Source: Chryseobacterium oleae (GTDB taxonomy: Bacteria > Bacteroidota > Bacteroidia > Flavobacteriales > Weeksellaceae). Taken from it: a DNA stretch of 64,000 nucleotides. The first letter of the stretch is position 1; every line of letters begins with the position of its first letter. The notes below the pieces were generated by a model. That model searched no databases and was not told where the DNA came from. It was given only the letters and a program-made list of their open reading frames with translations. This document shows, piece by piece, positions 44,020 to 51,781 of this stretch. The position numbers and the translations under genes were made by a program. Where the stretch lies: positions 1,364,001-1,428,000 of the forward strand of contig NZ_FOVD01000001.1 in NCBI RefSeq assembly GCF_900115055.1, in the 5' to 3' direction.

Positions 44020-44190
44020 GGGTACGAGTTTGAGGGTTGGAGCGTTTGAGGATTTGAGAGTGTATGAATGGAGCGTTGTTGGTTGCTGGTTGTCAGTTGC
44101 TAGTTCGAACCACGAAACCCGAAACTAAAATTCACTATTCACTTGCGAAGCAAAATTCACCATTGACTTATTAAAAACAGTCTGATGTCT
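44020..44190. repeat. Composite modular repeat (inverted copy of the 35.5 kb element)
   Basis: Reading the minus strand, the modules are CAGACATCAGAC, a 52-base module (44118-44169) that differs from the 35539-35589 module at about 4 positions, TTCGAACTAGCAACTG with CAACCAGCAACC, CATACACTCTC and CCTCAAACGCTCCAACCCTC. The order is the same as at 35.5 kb. It lies between aqpZ and the PD-(D/E)XK-like gene. Confidence 0.8.
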
Positions 44191-44195
44191 GAAAT

Positions 44196-44741
44196 CTACT
44201 TCACCTTCTTAATCTCAAAAGGATATTTAAAAATAAGTTCTTCCTGTTTTCCTTTAATCTCCATTTTACGCTGCAGTAAGTTCAGGGCCATTTTCCGGAT
44301 AAAAAGATCTTTATCATTCAGTTTCCAGTAAGGATCTTCGTGTACTCTTTTCGGGCTTCGTATCAGGTAGAATTCCGTTTCCCAGGTATCAACGTTATGG
44401 TAGAATTCGATAATGCCACAGTGTTCGGGGATCATACTATGCTCTATCATGCCCATCGGGAGCAGGAAACTGAAAGCATTGCAGATATAATCGCCACAGG
44501 AAATCTTATCGTGTTTCAGAAACTTCTCTCCTGTTTCTTTATTGAGGTATGATTTTTTGAAATCGTTTTTAAAGTCACTTTTAGAAAGCTTGATCTCTAT
44601 TTCATGACTGAAACCATCCGCATCTATGAACAGCATATCCGCTTCCCAGTCTGCCTGGAAATAATTCGTCAGTACAATTTCTTTTTCGAAATCGCAGTGG
44701 GAATGGATATAGGCATGAACCAATTCTTCTATTTTCAGCAC
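44196..44741 (-). CDS. PD-(D/E)XK-like (MmcB-type) protein
   Basis: The 181-residue product has an N-terminal WEADMLFID and EIEIKLSK arrangement with Asp35, Glu49 and Lys51, the core of the PD-(D/E)XK nuclease fold. The rest is helical, with CGDYICNAFSFLLP near residue 84. The start is GTG at 44741. It is the last gene in a three-gene operon with a 167-residue exported protein and the LuxE-like synthetase. Nuclease activity is inferred from the motif alone; no partner recognition domain is visible. Confidence 0.6.
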   Translation of the reverse strand: MLKIEELVHAYIHSHCDFEKEIVLTNYFQADWEADMLFIDADGFSHEIEIKLSKSDFKNDFKKSYLNKETGEKFLKHDKISCGDYICNAFSFLLPMGMIEHSMIPEHCGIIEFYHNVDTWETEFYLIRSPKRVHEDPYWKLNDKDLFIRKMALNLLQRKMEIKGKQEELIFKYPFEIKKVK

Positions 44742-44747
44742 GATGTA

Positions 44748-45251
44748 TTATTTTTTTTGCAGTTCAACGACGCCATAATGCAGCCATATTCCAAAAAAAC
44801 CTGTTTTGGTAAAATAAGTTTCCTCTTTTCCGAATGCAACGGTGGTATCTGGCGGTGTCTGGCAGATAAAAAAATGTCCCCCATCAATACAATTGATTTT
44901 TCCTTCTTTATGCATATCTGTCAAGCCAAACTCTTTATAAGCATCCTCGTCATTAGCCAGGTCAAATAAAAACCGTTTAACCGTGATTTTGTCTTTGCCG
45001 CCATCTCTTTTTGAGGTCATAGACCAGCGAACCAGATCGGATTTTTCTTTATCTGCAACTTCCTTAACATCAGCATCCTGAATTCTGGCAATCACCAGCG
45101 TATCAGTCGTTGTTAAACCTCCATCATTATTCTTCTCATTGACCATATAAGTTCCGGACCAGATATCCTTTTCTGCTTTCTTTTGAGCAGACACTAAGCC
45201 GGATAATCCGATCAGCAGTAAAAATATACATCCATTTTTTATGAGATTCAT
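44748..45251 (-). CDS. Exported 167-residue protein of unknown function
   Basis: The product has a signal peptide (MNLIKNGCIFLLLIGLSGLVSA) and a lipocalin-like layout: IWSGTYMVNEKN, LVRWSMTSKRDGGKDKITVKRFLFDL and a cysteine pair in GKINCIDGGHFFICQTP. It lies 6 bases upstream of the PD-(D/E)XK-like gene and 23 bases downstream of the LuxE-like gene, so it is probably in the same operon. I do not recognise a named family. Confidence 0.6.
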   Translation of the reverse strand: MNLIKNGCIFLLLIGLSGLVSAQKKAEKDIWSGTYMVNEKNNDGGLTTTDTLVIARIQDADVKEVADKEKSDLVRWSMTSKRDGGKDKITVKRFLFDLANDEDAYKEFGLTDMHKEGKINCIDGGHFFICQTPPDTTVAFGKEETYFTKTGFFGIWLHYGVVELQKK

Positions 45252-45274
45252 GATAAGAAGTTTTTATTTGATGA

Positions 45275-46258
45275 TTAAGAAACCAATAAACTGCATCCCC
45301 GAATATCTGAATGGTCTATTCTTCCCAGGACCTGAAATGTATCTCCCGGCAGCGTTTTCCCTAGATCCTGCGTTGCAATAAAGCAGCACGAATGGATATT
45401 AGCCAGATCTATAATATTGACCGCCCCCGTTCTGCCTTCCTGTTCATAAGAGAATGGATCTTCTGCATTACGAACCAGTATTTTCATCCAATTGGGACAC
45501 TTATATTCGTTATTTCCCAATGAATAGGCTTGCGAAAGCAGTTCCGTCATGGAATATTCTGAGTAGATTCTGTCTGTTTTAAAACCATTCTGCAGAATTT
45601 TCAGAAGCTCATCTTTTGTCATTTCTTCTTTTCTGCCTTTCATTCCTCCGGTTTCAATAACAGTCAGGTTCTTAGATTCTTCAATTGAAAAACCAAGAGA
45701 CTCCACAGAATCCAGGAAATCTAAAAGAGCAAAAGACACCCCGAAAAGAATGACTTTTTTATCTTTCAAACGGTTTAGAAGTTCAAACAGTTCAGAATGA
45801 TTATACAAAAAATAGCCGTTTTCAGGTTTTGCAGACTTCTTCATCAGATAGTCTACCATATAAATCAGCGAAGAATTCTGTTTTTCCAGATAGCTCGGAA
45901 GCAGGCCCAGAAAAATAAAATCTTCCGGCTTTCCTATAAACTGTTCAAAACTTTTATAGATGCTTTCTTCATAAAGATCAGGAGCTGCTATAAAATGTTT
46001 CGAAAGATTCATCTGTGTGGTTCCTGAACTCTGAAAAAACAGGTCTGTTGACTTATTCTTGTCCAGAATCTGGTGGTTTTTGAACATCTCTATCGGCAGA
46101 AAAGGAATCTTCTCCAGACTGTTGATTTCGTCCGGGTTTATTTTCAGATAATCCACGAACTTTCTATATATCTCAACATTTTCGTACTGATAACGAAAAG
46201 CGGCCAACGAGGCTTTCAGGAAATCCTGCTCTGTCTGTATGCTGAATATATTTTCCAA
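45275..46258 (-). CDS. LuxE-like acyl-protein synthetase
   Basis: The 327-residue product resembles the LuxE acyl-protein synthetase of AMP-forming adenylation type: FLPIEMFKNHQIL, SSGTTQMNLSKH with the P-loop-like SSGTT (about 77-81), GMKGRKEEMTKDELL and YSEYSMTELLSQAYS with the E of the adenylation core. LuxE activates fatty acids in lux operons, but no luxC or luxD is here. The start is TTG at 46258. A role in making or attaching an acyl group in a surface or specialised pathway is inferred. It leads a three-gene operon. Confidence 0.8.
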   Translation of the reverse strand: MENIFSIQTEQDFLKASLAAFRYQYENVEIYRKFVDYLKINPDEINSLEKIPFLPIEMFKNHQILDKNKSTDLFFQSSGTTQMNLSKHFIAAPDLYEESIYKSFEQFIGKPEDFIFLGLLPSYLEKQNSSLIYMVDYLMKKSAKPENGYFLYNHSELFELLNRLKDKKVILFGVSFALLDFLDSVESLGFSIEESKNLTVIETGGMKGRKEEMTKDELLKILQNGFKTDRIYSEYSMTELLSQAYSLGNNEYKCPNWMKILVRNAEDPFSYEQEGRTGAVNIIDLANIHSCCFIATQDLGKTLPGDTFQVLGRIDHSDIRGCSLLVS

Positions 46259-46296
46259 TTTTCTAAGACTGTTTTTAAACCCATTATCAATTCATA

Positions 46297-46449
46297 ATGA
46301 ATGAATTACATAATGAGCTCTATTTTTTTAATATTTTTTTAATGGAAGCATTACACTTTGGTAAACTTCTTGCAAGTACTTACTCGGAATATGGATTAAA
46401 AACAAGAGTGAGCTTCGGTTCATTCGAAAATTACCTCTCTCAGGGGTAA
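46297..46449 (+). CDS. Candidate 50-residue small protein
   Basis: An ATG-to-TAA frame of 50 codons (MNELHNELYFFNIFLMEALH...) lies on the plus strand between the LuxE-like gene and lpxH, with an internal ATG at 46342. A + strand terminator hairpin overlaps its stop, so this strand is likely transcribed. No homologue is recognised. It may be a real small protein or a chance frame. Confidence 0.35.
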   Translation: MNELHNELYFFNIFLMEALHFGKLLASTYSEYGLKTRVSFGSFENYLSQG

Positions 46450-46453
46450 TTTT
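46427..46453 (+). terminator. Terminator on the plus strand at the end of the small ORF
   Basis: AAAATTACC and GGTAATTTT pair over 9 bp with a 9-base loop, followed by eight T residues on the plus strand only. It overlaps the lpxH stop codon, so it mainly serves plus-strand transcription. Confidence 0.7.
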
Positions 46454-47231
46454 TTTTTGTGCCGTCTTTATAGGTTTTCAGTTCAAAATCACTTTCAAAC
46501 ACACCGTACGTAAAATAAGAAATCCAGTCGCCCAGATTGATGTATTTTGCTTTCTGCTCAAGGTCCAGCACCATCGGAAGGTGACGGTGTCCATAGATAA
46601 AGTAATCGATCTTCTGGCTCTTCAGTTTTTCTTTTGAATAGATGATCAGGAATTCTTTATCTTCTCCTAAAAACGCCTTATCCTCTTCTCCGGAAATCAT
46701 TTTGTTTTTCTGCGAAAGATACAAAGCCACCTTCATGGCAATATCCGGATGCAGCCATTTGAAAAACCACTGCGCTACAGGATTCGTAAACAGTTTTTTC
46801 ATTCTTTTGTAGCCTTTATCACCAGGACCGAGACCATCTCCATGAGCCAGCAGAAACTGCTTTCCGCCCATCTCAAAATACTGCTTCTGGTAAAAAACAG
46901 TACATCCGATCTCTTCTTCCAGATAGTCTTTCATCCACAGGTCATGGTTTCCCACAAAGAAATAAATATGTATTCCTCTGTCTTTCAGTTCGGCTATTTT
47001 TCCGAGAACACGTACATATCCTTTTGGGATCACATGTTTCCATTCATGCCAGAAGTCAAAAAGATCACCCATTAAAAACAAGACCTGAGCATCTTCTTTG
47101 ATCTCGTCCATCCAGCGTATAAATTTCTCTTCACGCACTTTGCTCTCCTTAGGTGTAGGAGCTCCAAAATGTTGATCTGAAGCAAAATATACTTTTTTTC
47201 CAGGTTCTAAATTAATGATCGTTTTTAACAC
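46440..47231 (-). CDS. lpxH: UDP-2,3-diacylglucosamine diphosphatase (LpxH-type metallophosphoesterase)
   Basis: The 263-residue product is a calcineurin-like metallophosphoesterase: FASDQHFG, LMGDLFDFWHEW, FVGNHDLWM, LLAHGDGLGPGD and IYGHRHLP, all metal-binding motifs in order. LpxH hydrolyses UDP-2,3-diacylglucosamine to lipid X in lipid A synthesis. The Bacteroidota form is slightly longer than E. coli LpxH. The start is GTG at 47231; no ATG precedes the first motif. It is separated from queD by 29 bases and may be co-transcribed with it. Confidence 0.88.
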   Translation of the reverse strand: MLKTIINLEPGKKVYFASDQHFGAPTPKESKVREEKFIRWMDEIKEDAQVLFLMGDLFDFWHEWKHVIPKGYVRVLGKIAELKDRGIHIYFFVGNHDLWMKDYLEEEIGCTVFYQKQYFEMGGKQFLLAHGDGLGPGDKGYKRMKKLFTNPVAQWFFKWLHPDIAMKVALYLSQKNKMISGEEDKAFLGEDKEFLIIYSKEKLKSQKIDYFIYGHRHLPMVLDLEQKAKYINLGDWISYFTYGVFESDFELKTYKDGTKKNYP

Positions 47232-47260
47232 CGGTCTGAATTTTTATGGATAAATTACTG

Positions 47261-47707
47261 TTACTTATTATCTTCTGCGAACCATTCTCCATAAGAGTTT
47301 TCCGTTTCGTGAAGTTTAAGGTAGGCCAGAGAAACCTCAGCCGGAAGTTTTGATTTTATTTTTGCAGCAATAGCGTACAGCATGTTCTCACAGGTAGGCT
47401 GAAAGCTGCAGTAGATCACTTTATGTCCTTTATTTTCAAGATCCTCGCCCAGTTCTTTATGGGGCGACAATGCATTCACAAGAACTGCATGGTCCCAAAG
47501 ATCCACGATTTCAGATTTTACGATACTTTTAATATCCCCAAAATCCACTACCATTCCATTTTTGGAATTCTCCAAATCATTAATCACTTTTCCTTTCACC
47601 GTTACAAACAGTTTATAGGAGTGTCCGTGCATATTTTTACATTTCCCATCGTAGTTGTACAGCACATGGGCCGTCTCGAATGTGAAAATTTTTGTAATAC
47701 GTATCAT
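47261..47707 (-). CDS. queD: 6-pyruvoyl/6-carboxytetrahydropterin synthase
   Basis: The 148-residue product starts at 47707 (MIRITKIFTFETAHVL). It has the zinc ligands and catalytic residues: FETAHVLYNYDGKCKNMHGHSYKL (His, Cys, HGH), VVDFGDIKSIV, LDHAVL-type segment WDHAVLVN and the ETENSYGEW end. QueD makes 6-carboxytetrahydropterin on the queuosine path. A TATCTTTG box ends 4 bases before this ATG and excludes the longer frame. Confidence 0.93.
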   Translation of the reverse strand: MIRITKIFTFETAHVLYNYDGKCKNMHGHSYKLFVTVKGKVINDLENSKNGMVVDFGDIKSIVKSEIVDLWDHAVLVNALSPHKELGEDLENKGHKVIYCSFQPTCENMLYAIAAKIKSKLPAEVSLAYLKLHETENSYGEWFAEDNK

Positions 47708-47711
47708 AGTG

Positions 47712-47719
47712 CAAAGATA
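47712..47719 (-). promoter_or_regulatory. -7 box TATCTTTG of queD, 4 bases before ATG
   Basis: The minus strand reads TATCTTTG-CACT-ATG, supporting the 47707 start and predicting an almost leaderless transcript. Confidence 0.5.
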
Positions 47720-47832
47720 TGACAAAACATAATTATAAGTGGTCTATTCGGTCTGGAAAAACAAATTGTGAGCAGCGGCTGTACAGTGAATCCATAGTTA
47801 TCAAAAAAGTCGCCAAATCTTCCCTTTAAATT

Positions 47833-47850
47833 CGTTGCTTTTTAGCAACG
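47833..47850. terminator. Hairpin CGTTGCT/AGCAACG near the 3' end of the lipoprotein gene
   Basis: Seven paired bases with a TTTT loop, followed on the plus strand by GTTTTTG. The T run is on the plus strand, though no plus-strand gene is visible upstream. Confidence 0.45.
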
Positions 47851-47893
47851 GTTTTTGTTTGTAAATAGAATAAAGATGTTCGTTCTGAATGTA

Positions 47894-48337
47894 TTAATCA
47901 TTGTCAGAAATACCAAGTTCTCTAAGAGCTACTATACATCCTATATCTTTGAGTTTAGCTCCTTTTTTCAAATAAAATAAGACATATTCCTTTTCGCCCT
48001 TATTCAACTTATTAAAAATTGATAGATCATAATGTTGAGTCCCTGGAGCCTGTTTCAGTCCAATTATTTGTACAAAGATCTCATGACAAGCATCTCCGTT
48101 ATTATATTTATCTGCCATTAAAATTGAGTAGGGCAAAGTTTCATTATGAAATGGTGAGTTAAGATAATATAGAGTTAATTGTTTGTAGGCATCAATATTG
48201 CCATTCATCAGAATCTCTTTTTTATATTTTTCTATTGAGATACCCTTAGGTTTATCTTGATCTTTTTCCTTTGAGCAACAGACTGTCAATGAAAATAAGA
48301 ATAGAACTAAAATTATCTTTAAAGATGTGTTTTTCAT
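47894..48337 (-). CDS. Small lipoprotein of the Rhs accessory patch
   Basis: The 147-residue product has a signal peptide with a lipobox (FSLTVCC, near residue 20) and a helical body with a repeat-like KYKKEILMNGNIDAYKQLTLYYLNSPFHNETLPYS stretch. It lies downstream of the Rhs toxin tip and immunity genes on the same strand, separated by the decayed paralogue. Lipoprotein immunity proteins occur in such loci, so an immunity role is possible but unproven. Confidence 0.55.
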   Translation of the reverse strand: MKNTSLKIILVLFLFSLTVCCSKEKDQDKPKGISIEKYKKEILMNGNIDAYKQLTLYYLNSPFHNETLPYSILMADKYNNGDACHEIFVQIIGLKQAPGTQHYDLSIFNKLNKGEKEYVLFYLKKGAKLKDIGCIVALRELGISDND

Positions 48338-48511
48338 AATATCAGATGGTGTTAATTACTTTAAATAATAAAGTTTAATGTATTTTTTAAAATGCATTAC
48401 TAGCATATTTTAATGTTTCAAATGTTCATCTTAAAACTTAGTCTGATTGTTTGAGTTGCCACTTAATTGTTATAATTGCCTATTTTTTCACTTTTTGTAA
48501 ACTTACCCCTA

Positions 48512-48776
48512 CTAATCTTTCAAGATGATACTTTTACAATAGAAGGTCATCGAGTCTTCCGCAATAGCTACTTTATATGTAACCCCCTCTATTTGTGCAG
48601 GTGATAAATCTTCTATAATTATAGAAGATTTATCAGAACAAGAATAGTAATCTGAGTTTATATTGATACTAGATACTCTGTTCAATGGCAAACCCAGCGC
48701 CTACAAACTCACCAGCGCCGAGATCAAAATTCCCAATAGTTACTGGTGCTGTTTTTGGCAAAATTGATCCTACAGC
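48512..48776 (-). pseudogene. Decayed Imm50-like immunity gene
   Basis: Two overlapping minus-strand frames remain (48669-48776 and 48512-48700) without an ATG start. The second ends with LSPAQIEGVTYKV and EDSMTFYCKSI, which align with LSANGLENINFQI and DDSINFFCKEI in the intact 128-residue gene just upstream. A frameshift separates it from the first frame (VTIGNFDLGAGEFVG). It is the best-supported content of the 479-base gap 48338-48816. Confidence 0.55.
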
Positions 48777-48816
48777 TTATTGTAGTACTTTGTTTTAGAA
48801 ATAACTCAAAAAATGT

Positions 48817-49203
48817 CTATTTTTTTTTTGAAGCAGATACATTATTTATTTCAATTTCTTTACAAAAAAAATTGATACTATCATCCTCATAATCTTCAAT
48901 CTGAAAATTTATATTCTCCAGACCATTAGCTGAAAGATCTAAAATATCAAAGCCTGAAATTTGGTGCAACCCCATTCCACTAAATTTAATATTCAAACTT
49001 GATACAGTTTTGAATAGTATTGATACCTCAAAAAAATCCCCTGAAACATCTGGCCATCCGTTTACATTCTCCCTTAATTGGCAGTAAAAATTAATTACTA
49101 AATTTTGAGTTGACCATTCAAGAGACTTTATGAATGCTATATCTGAAGGTTTCCAATCTCTGTAAATACTTGTTATTTTTTCTAGATTTTTTATTTTTTT
49201 CAT
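48817..49203 (-). CDS. Imm50-like immunity protein candidate
   Basis: The 128-residue soluble product has a DWKPSDIAFIKSLEW start, a FFEVSILFKTVSSLNIKF beta stretch, ISGFDILDLSANGLENINFQIEDYED and INFFCKEIEI at the end. This is the pattern I associate with immunity family 50. Its ATG overlaps the stop of the upstream gene by 4 bases (ATGA), indicating coupled translation. A decayed paralogue lies directly downstream. Family assignment rests on pattern memory, not a search. Confidence 0.5.
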   Translation of the reverse strand: MKKIKNLEKITSIYRDWKPSDIAFIKSLEWSTQNLVINFYCQLRENVNGWPDVSGDFFEVSILFKTVSSLNIKFSGMGLHQISGFDILDLSANGLENINFQIEDYEDDSINFFCKEIEINNVSASKKK

Positions 49204-49727
49204 TTATTCCAAAAATCATTAGGTACAAACTCTTCTAATTTAGAAATATCATTTTTTTCACTTTGCCAAAAATGTTCAATCTTCATAAGTCTATCTAAAT
49301 CTTTCCATAAGATCATCTTCCCCAAAATATTCATATTATATTTTGCAATATCAACTCTTATTTTTTCAATTCCCACATGATATTTTTTGAGATCTGAATG
49401 AAGTGCTTGGTCAAATTCAAATAAGAGCTTGCAGCAATATAATATTTCATCCTGTTTTAGAGGAAATGTTTTAAATACGATAGGCCTCAATTTATTAAGT
49501 AATGACTTTTCTTCAGGAATAAAATTGAAATTTTCAAAATCTGTTTTAGGTAAATGAAAGCTATTAATAAGGTATTGAGTTACTTTGGAAGGTACTATGA
49601 TATTTTTAAAATAGTCTTGTAACTCATCCCATGTAGTCCACTTATTCCTGTCGAGAGAAAGATTGATTAATCGGAGATAAGCATACAAGAACATCAATTG
49701 TGAATAATTTATTTGAATTTTTTTCAT
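49200..49727 (-). CDS. Putative immunity protein next to the Rhs toxin tip
   Basis: The 175-residue soluble helical protein has no signal peptide and no named motif. It starts 9 bases after the stop of the Rhs C-terminal fragment and overlaps the next gene by 4 bases. In polymorphic toxin loci the gene immediately after the toxin tip is usually its cognate immunity gene. That position is the main evidence. Confidence 0.5.
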   Translation of the reverse strand: MKKIQINYSQLMFLYAYLRLINLSLDRNKWTTWDELQDYFKNIIVPSKVTQYLINSFHLPKTDFENFNFIPEEKSLLNKLRPIVFKTFPLKQDEILYCCKLLFEFDQALHSDLKKYHVGIEKIRVDIAKYNMNILGKMILWKDLDRLMKIEHFWQSEKNDISKLEEFVPNDFWNK

Positions 49728-49736
49728 AATAAAAAT

Positions 49737-50843
49737 TTAAAAACCTAGCCAATTCCATCGTACAAATTTTGGTGCAGAATCTGATATTTTTAATGGTGCT
49801 CCACCCGTTACAATACGTCCCGCATTTCCTGTTCCTCCAATGCCAGGAGAAGCTGGGGGGCCAACTTGAATTTTTGGAACAGAAAATTCAATATATGAAC
49901 CGCTACCATATTGTCCTAAGTCAACCTTAGTGGCCTTTGCAAAAGGAGAAACTTCTACATCTACTCCGTATGGTTTTCCTCTAGAAGCGTTTATTAAACC
50001 ACTGCTTTTAATTGATTTAAGTGCAGTCAATGATGTATGGTGACGTACTTTGACCATTTCAGTTGTCTTCGAAAATTCACCCTGATTGCTAAATTTAGGA
50101 GTTTCCTTATATATAGGTATAGATGTAGCCTGCTCGTCAATAATCTGATAGCCAACAATTTCATCAGCATATCCTCCATTAATATCTCCAACTATTAAAG
50201 TATTAGTTTTTGGAGCTGTTATCCCTACTGTAGTTGTTTTCGGTGTATTATTTAAAGTCCAAGCACTTCTTCCTTGTGCTATCGGTGCTCCTTTCAAAAT
50301 CGTTCCTTGCGAAGCTCCTGTTTTAGCAGCCTGTATATTCTTTGCAATCTGGCTTCCAGCTCCAATTAATCCTCCAGCAACGCCTCCTATAGCAGCTCCG
50401 GACAAACCACCCACCAAGGTTCCTTCTATTACATTTTCGCCAAACATCACCGAGGTTGCAAATCCACTGAGAGCACCCGATACAGCTCCTCCAGTAGCGC
50501 CTGATATAGCACCTCCTAACAGACCGCCAGATATCCCCCATGACGTTGCAGCATAGGCGGCAGCAGAAACTCCTACTGCAGCTCCAACAGCGCCAGTGAA
50601 AGCTCCTATTGCTCCTCCCATGGCAATTTTGCCCCAGGTTGCTCCCCAGTTCCATTTGGCTGGATTCCATGAACCGTTAGCTTTTACTCCCGTGAAGTAA
50701 GCCCCTGCCACAGCTCCTACGACAGCTCCTACAACTACCCATGCAACCTCTCCACTCGGGTCAATGTACATCAGCGGATTATTCATCACATATCCGTACC
50801 TGTTGTAGTTTTGGGTATTCAATACCCATCCACAGTATACCAA
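49737..50843 (-). CDS. Orphan Rhs C-terminal fragment with toxin domain (HYD1-type ADP-ribosyltransferase-like?)
   Basis: The 368-residue frame starts abruptly within the Rhs-associated core end (NTQNYNRYGYVMNNPLMYIDPSGE), the last conserved segment of Rhs shells, and lacks all YD repeats. A Gly/Ala-rich hydrophobic stretch (about 33-165) is followed by a variable tip. The tip includes VKVRHHTSLTALKSIKSSGLINAS and GVDVEVSPFAK, resembling the HYD1-type ADP-ribosyltransferase fold. The frame has no ATG before the core segment; only TTG at 50843 or ATG at 50786 could start it. It looks like a displaced, unexpressed or recombination-ready tip with immunity genes behind it. Confidence 0.7.
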   Translation of the reverse strand: MVYCGWVLNTQNYNRYGYVMNNPLMYIDPSGEVAWVVVGAVVGAVAGAYFTGVKANGSWNPAKWNWGATWGKIAMGGAIGAFTGAVGAAVGVSAAAYAATSWGISGGLLGGAISGATGGAVSGALSGFATSVMFGENVIEGTLVGGLSGAAIGGVAGGLIGAGSQIAKNIQAAKTGASQGTILKGAPIAQGRSAWTLNNTPKTTTVGITAPKTNTLIVGDINGGYADEIVGYQIIDEQATSIPIYKETPKFSNQGEFSKTTEMVKVRHHTSLTALKSIKSSGLINASRGKPYGVDVEVSPFAKATKVDLGQYGSGSYIEFSVPKIQVGPPASPGIGGTGNAGRIVTGGAPLKISDSAPKFVRWNWLGF

Positions 50844-51007
50844 TCTGGTTAATTATATTAAGAATGTGGATGTAGACTATATTAAGTCACAGGTATTTAA
50901 CTAACATTTTATTTAAACTCTACAACTTCCTTTGTTTACATAACAACATTATCTATTGTAAAAACACCTGAATATAAAGTGTTTTTATTATAAAATTAAA
51001 TTCAGAG

Positions 51008-51406
51008 CTATAAATCCGGTTCTGTAAGATCATCCATCCAGTCACTTTCCAACCTCTTTACCTTTTGCGTTTTTAAATCAACCAAAACCCATAGAGTCCT
51101 TGAATCTACGACAAGTTTATCATTACAGTAAAACTCAACTTTTCTGGGCTGCTTTATGCCTTCAGGAGCTTTAGGGTAAGTTTTAATCGTAATTACATCC
51201 CCAAGATACACCTGTTTTTTGTACTGAATATGATGATCAACAAGTATCCAAGCGAATTCAGCAAACTCTGTCTTATACTTTAAAGAATCCCAATGCTCAG
51301 CTGCTATTTCCTCAACCCAATGTACATACTGCACATTATTAACGTGGTTATTCTGGTCTATGTGTTCTTCAGTTACCTGAATTTGTTTTTGATAAATTAA
51401 ATCCAT
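51008..51406 (-). CDS. Acyl-CoA thioesterase (hotdog fold)
   Basis: The 132-residue product is a 4HBT-type hotdog protein: DLIYQKQIQVTEEHIDQNNHVNNVQYVHWVEEIAAEHWD carries the D-Q-N-N-H-V-N-N helix motif of the YbgC/FadM group. It hydrolyses acyl-CoA or acyl-ACP; the chain preference cannot be read. It is monocistronic and precedes the Rhs patch. Confidence 0.88.
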   Translation of the reverse strand: MDLIYQKQIQVTEEHIDQNNHVNNVQYVHWVEEIAAEHWDSLKYKTEFAEFAWILVDHHIQYKKQVYLGDVITIKTYPKAPEGIKQPRKVEFYCNDKLVVDSRTLWVLVDLKTQKVKRLESDWMDDLTEPDL

Positions 51407-51622
51407 TTATGTTTCGGCTTCATGAATGATCAAATATATGAACTTTTGACTCCGATTACATTGATAACTGACTTAAAAAGCAGTTAAATTTTCAGTGTTT
51501 TTTTAGAAATCACTCCATAAAAAAGATGAAGCAGGCCTGCCCAGCGGCGCATACTTCATCATCATCATTTGTGTTTTTAGAATCTACTTTTTCCCTATTG
51601 CAATGATCATCTTTTTGATATT

Positions 51623-51781
51623 TTAATAGTCAACCTTATACAGTGGAAAATCCATTTTTTCATCTTTACTTTTATGTTCAAGATACTCCATACTGTTTAC
51701 ATTACTTTGTGATGATCTAAAATTCTGGGCATTGGTGGGACGCCAATTTTTTCTATAGCCAACCAATAAGATCGGAATTTG
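51623..51781 (-). pseudogene. Open fragment without a start, possible gene remnant
   Basis: A minus-strand frame of 52 codons runs from just after a TAA to a TAA at 51623. Its tail reads MEYLEHKSKDEKMDFPLYKVDY. The frame has no upstream ATG, but an ATG inside it would give a 22-residue end. Codon choice looks coding. It lies in the 829-base gap 51407-52235, which otherwise shows only the aceA terminator. Confidence 0.35.

Noticed and set aside
50323..50670. Cys/Arg-rich frame inside the Rhs fragment
   Set aside because: It mirrors the Gly/Ala-rich region of the real frame; composition is the result of that repeat.
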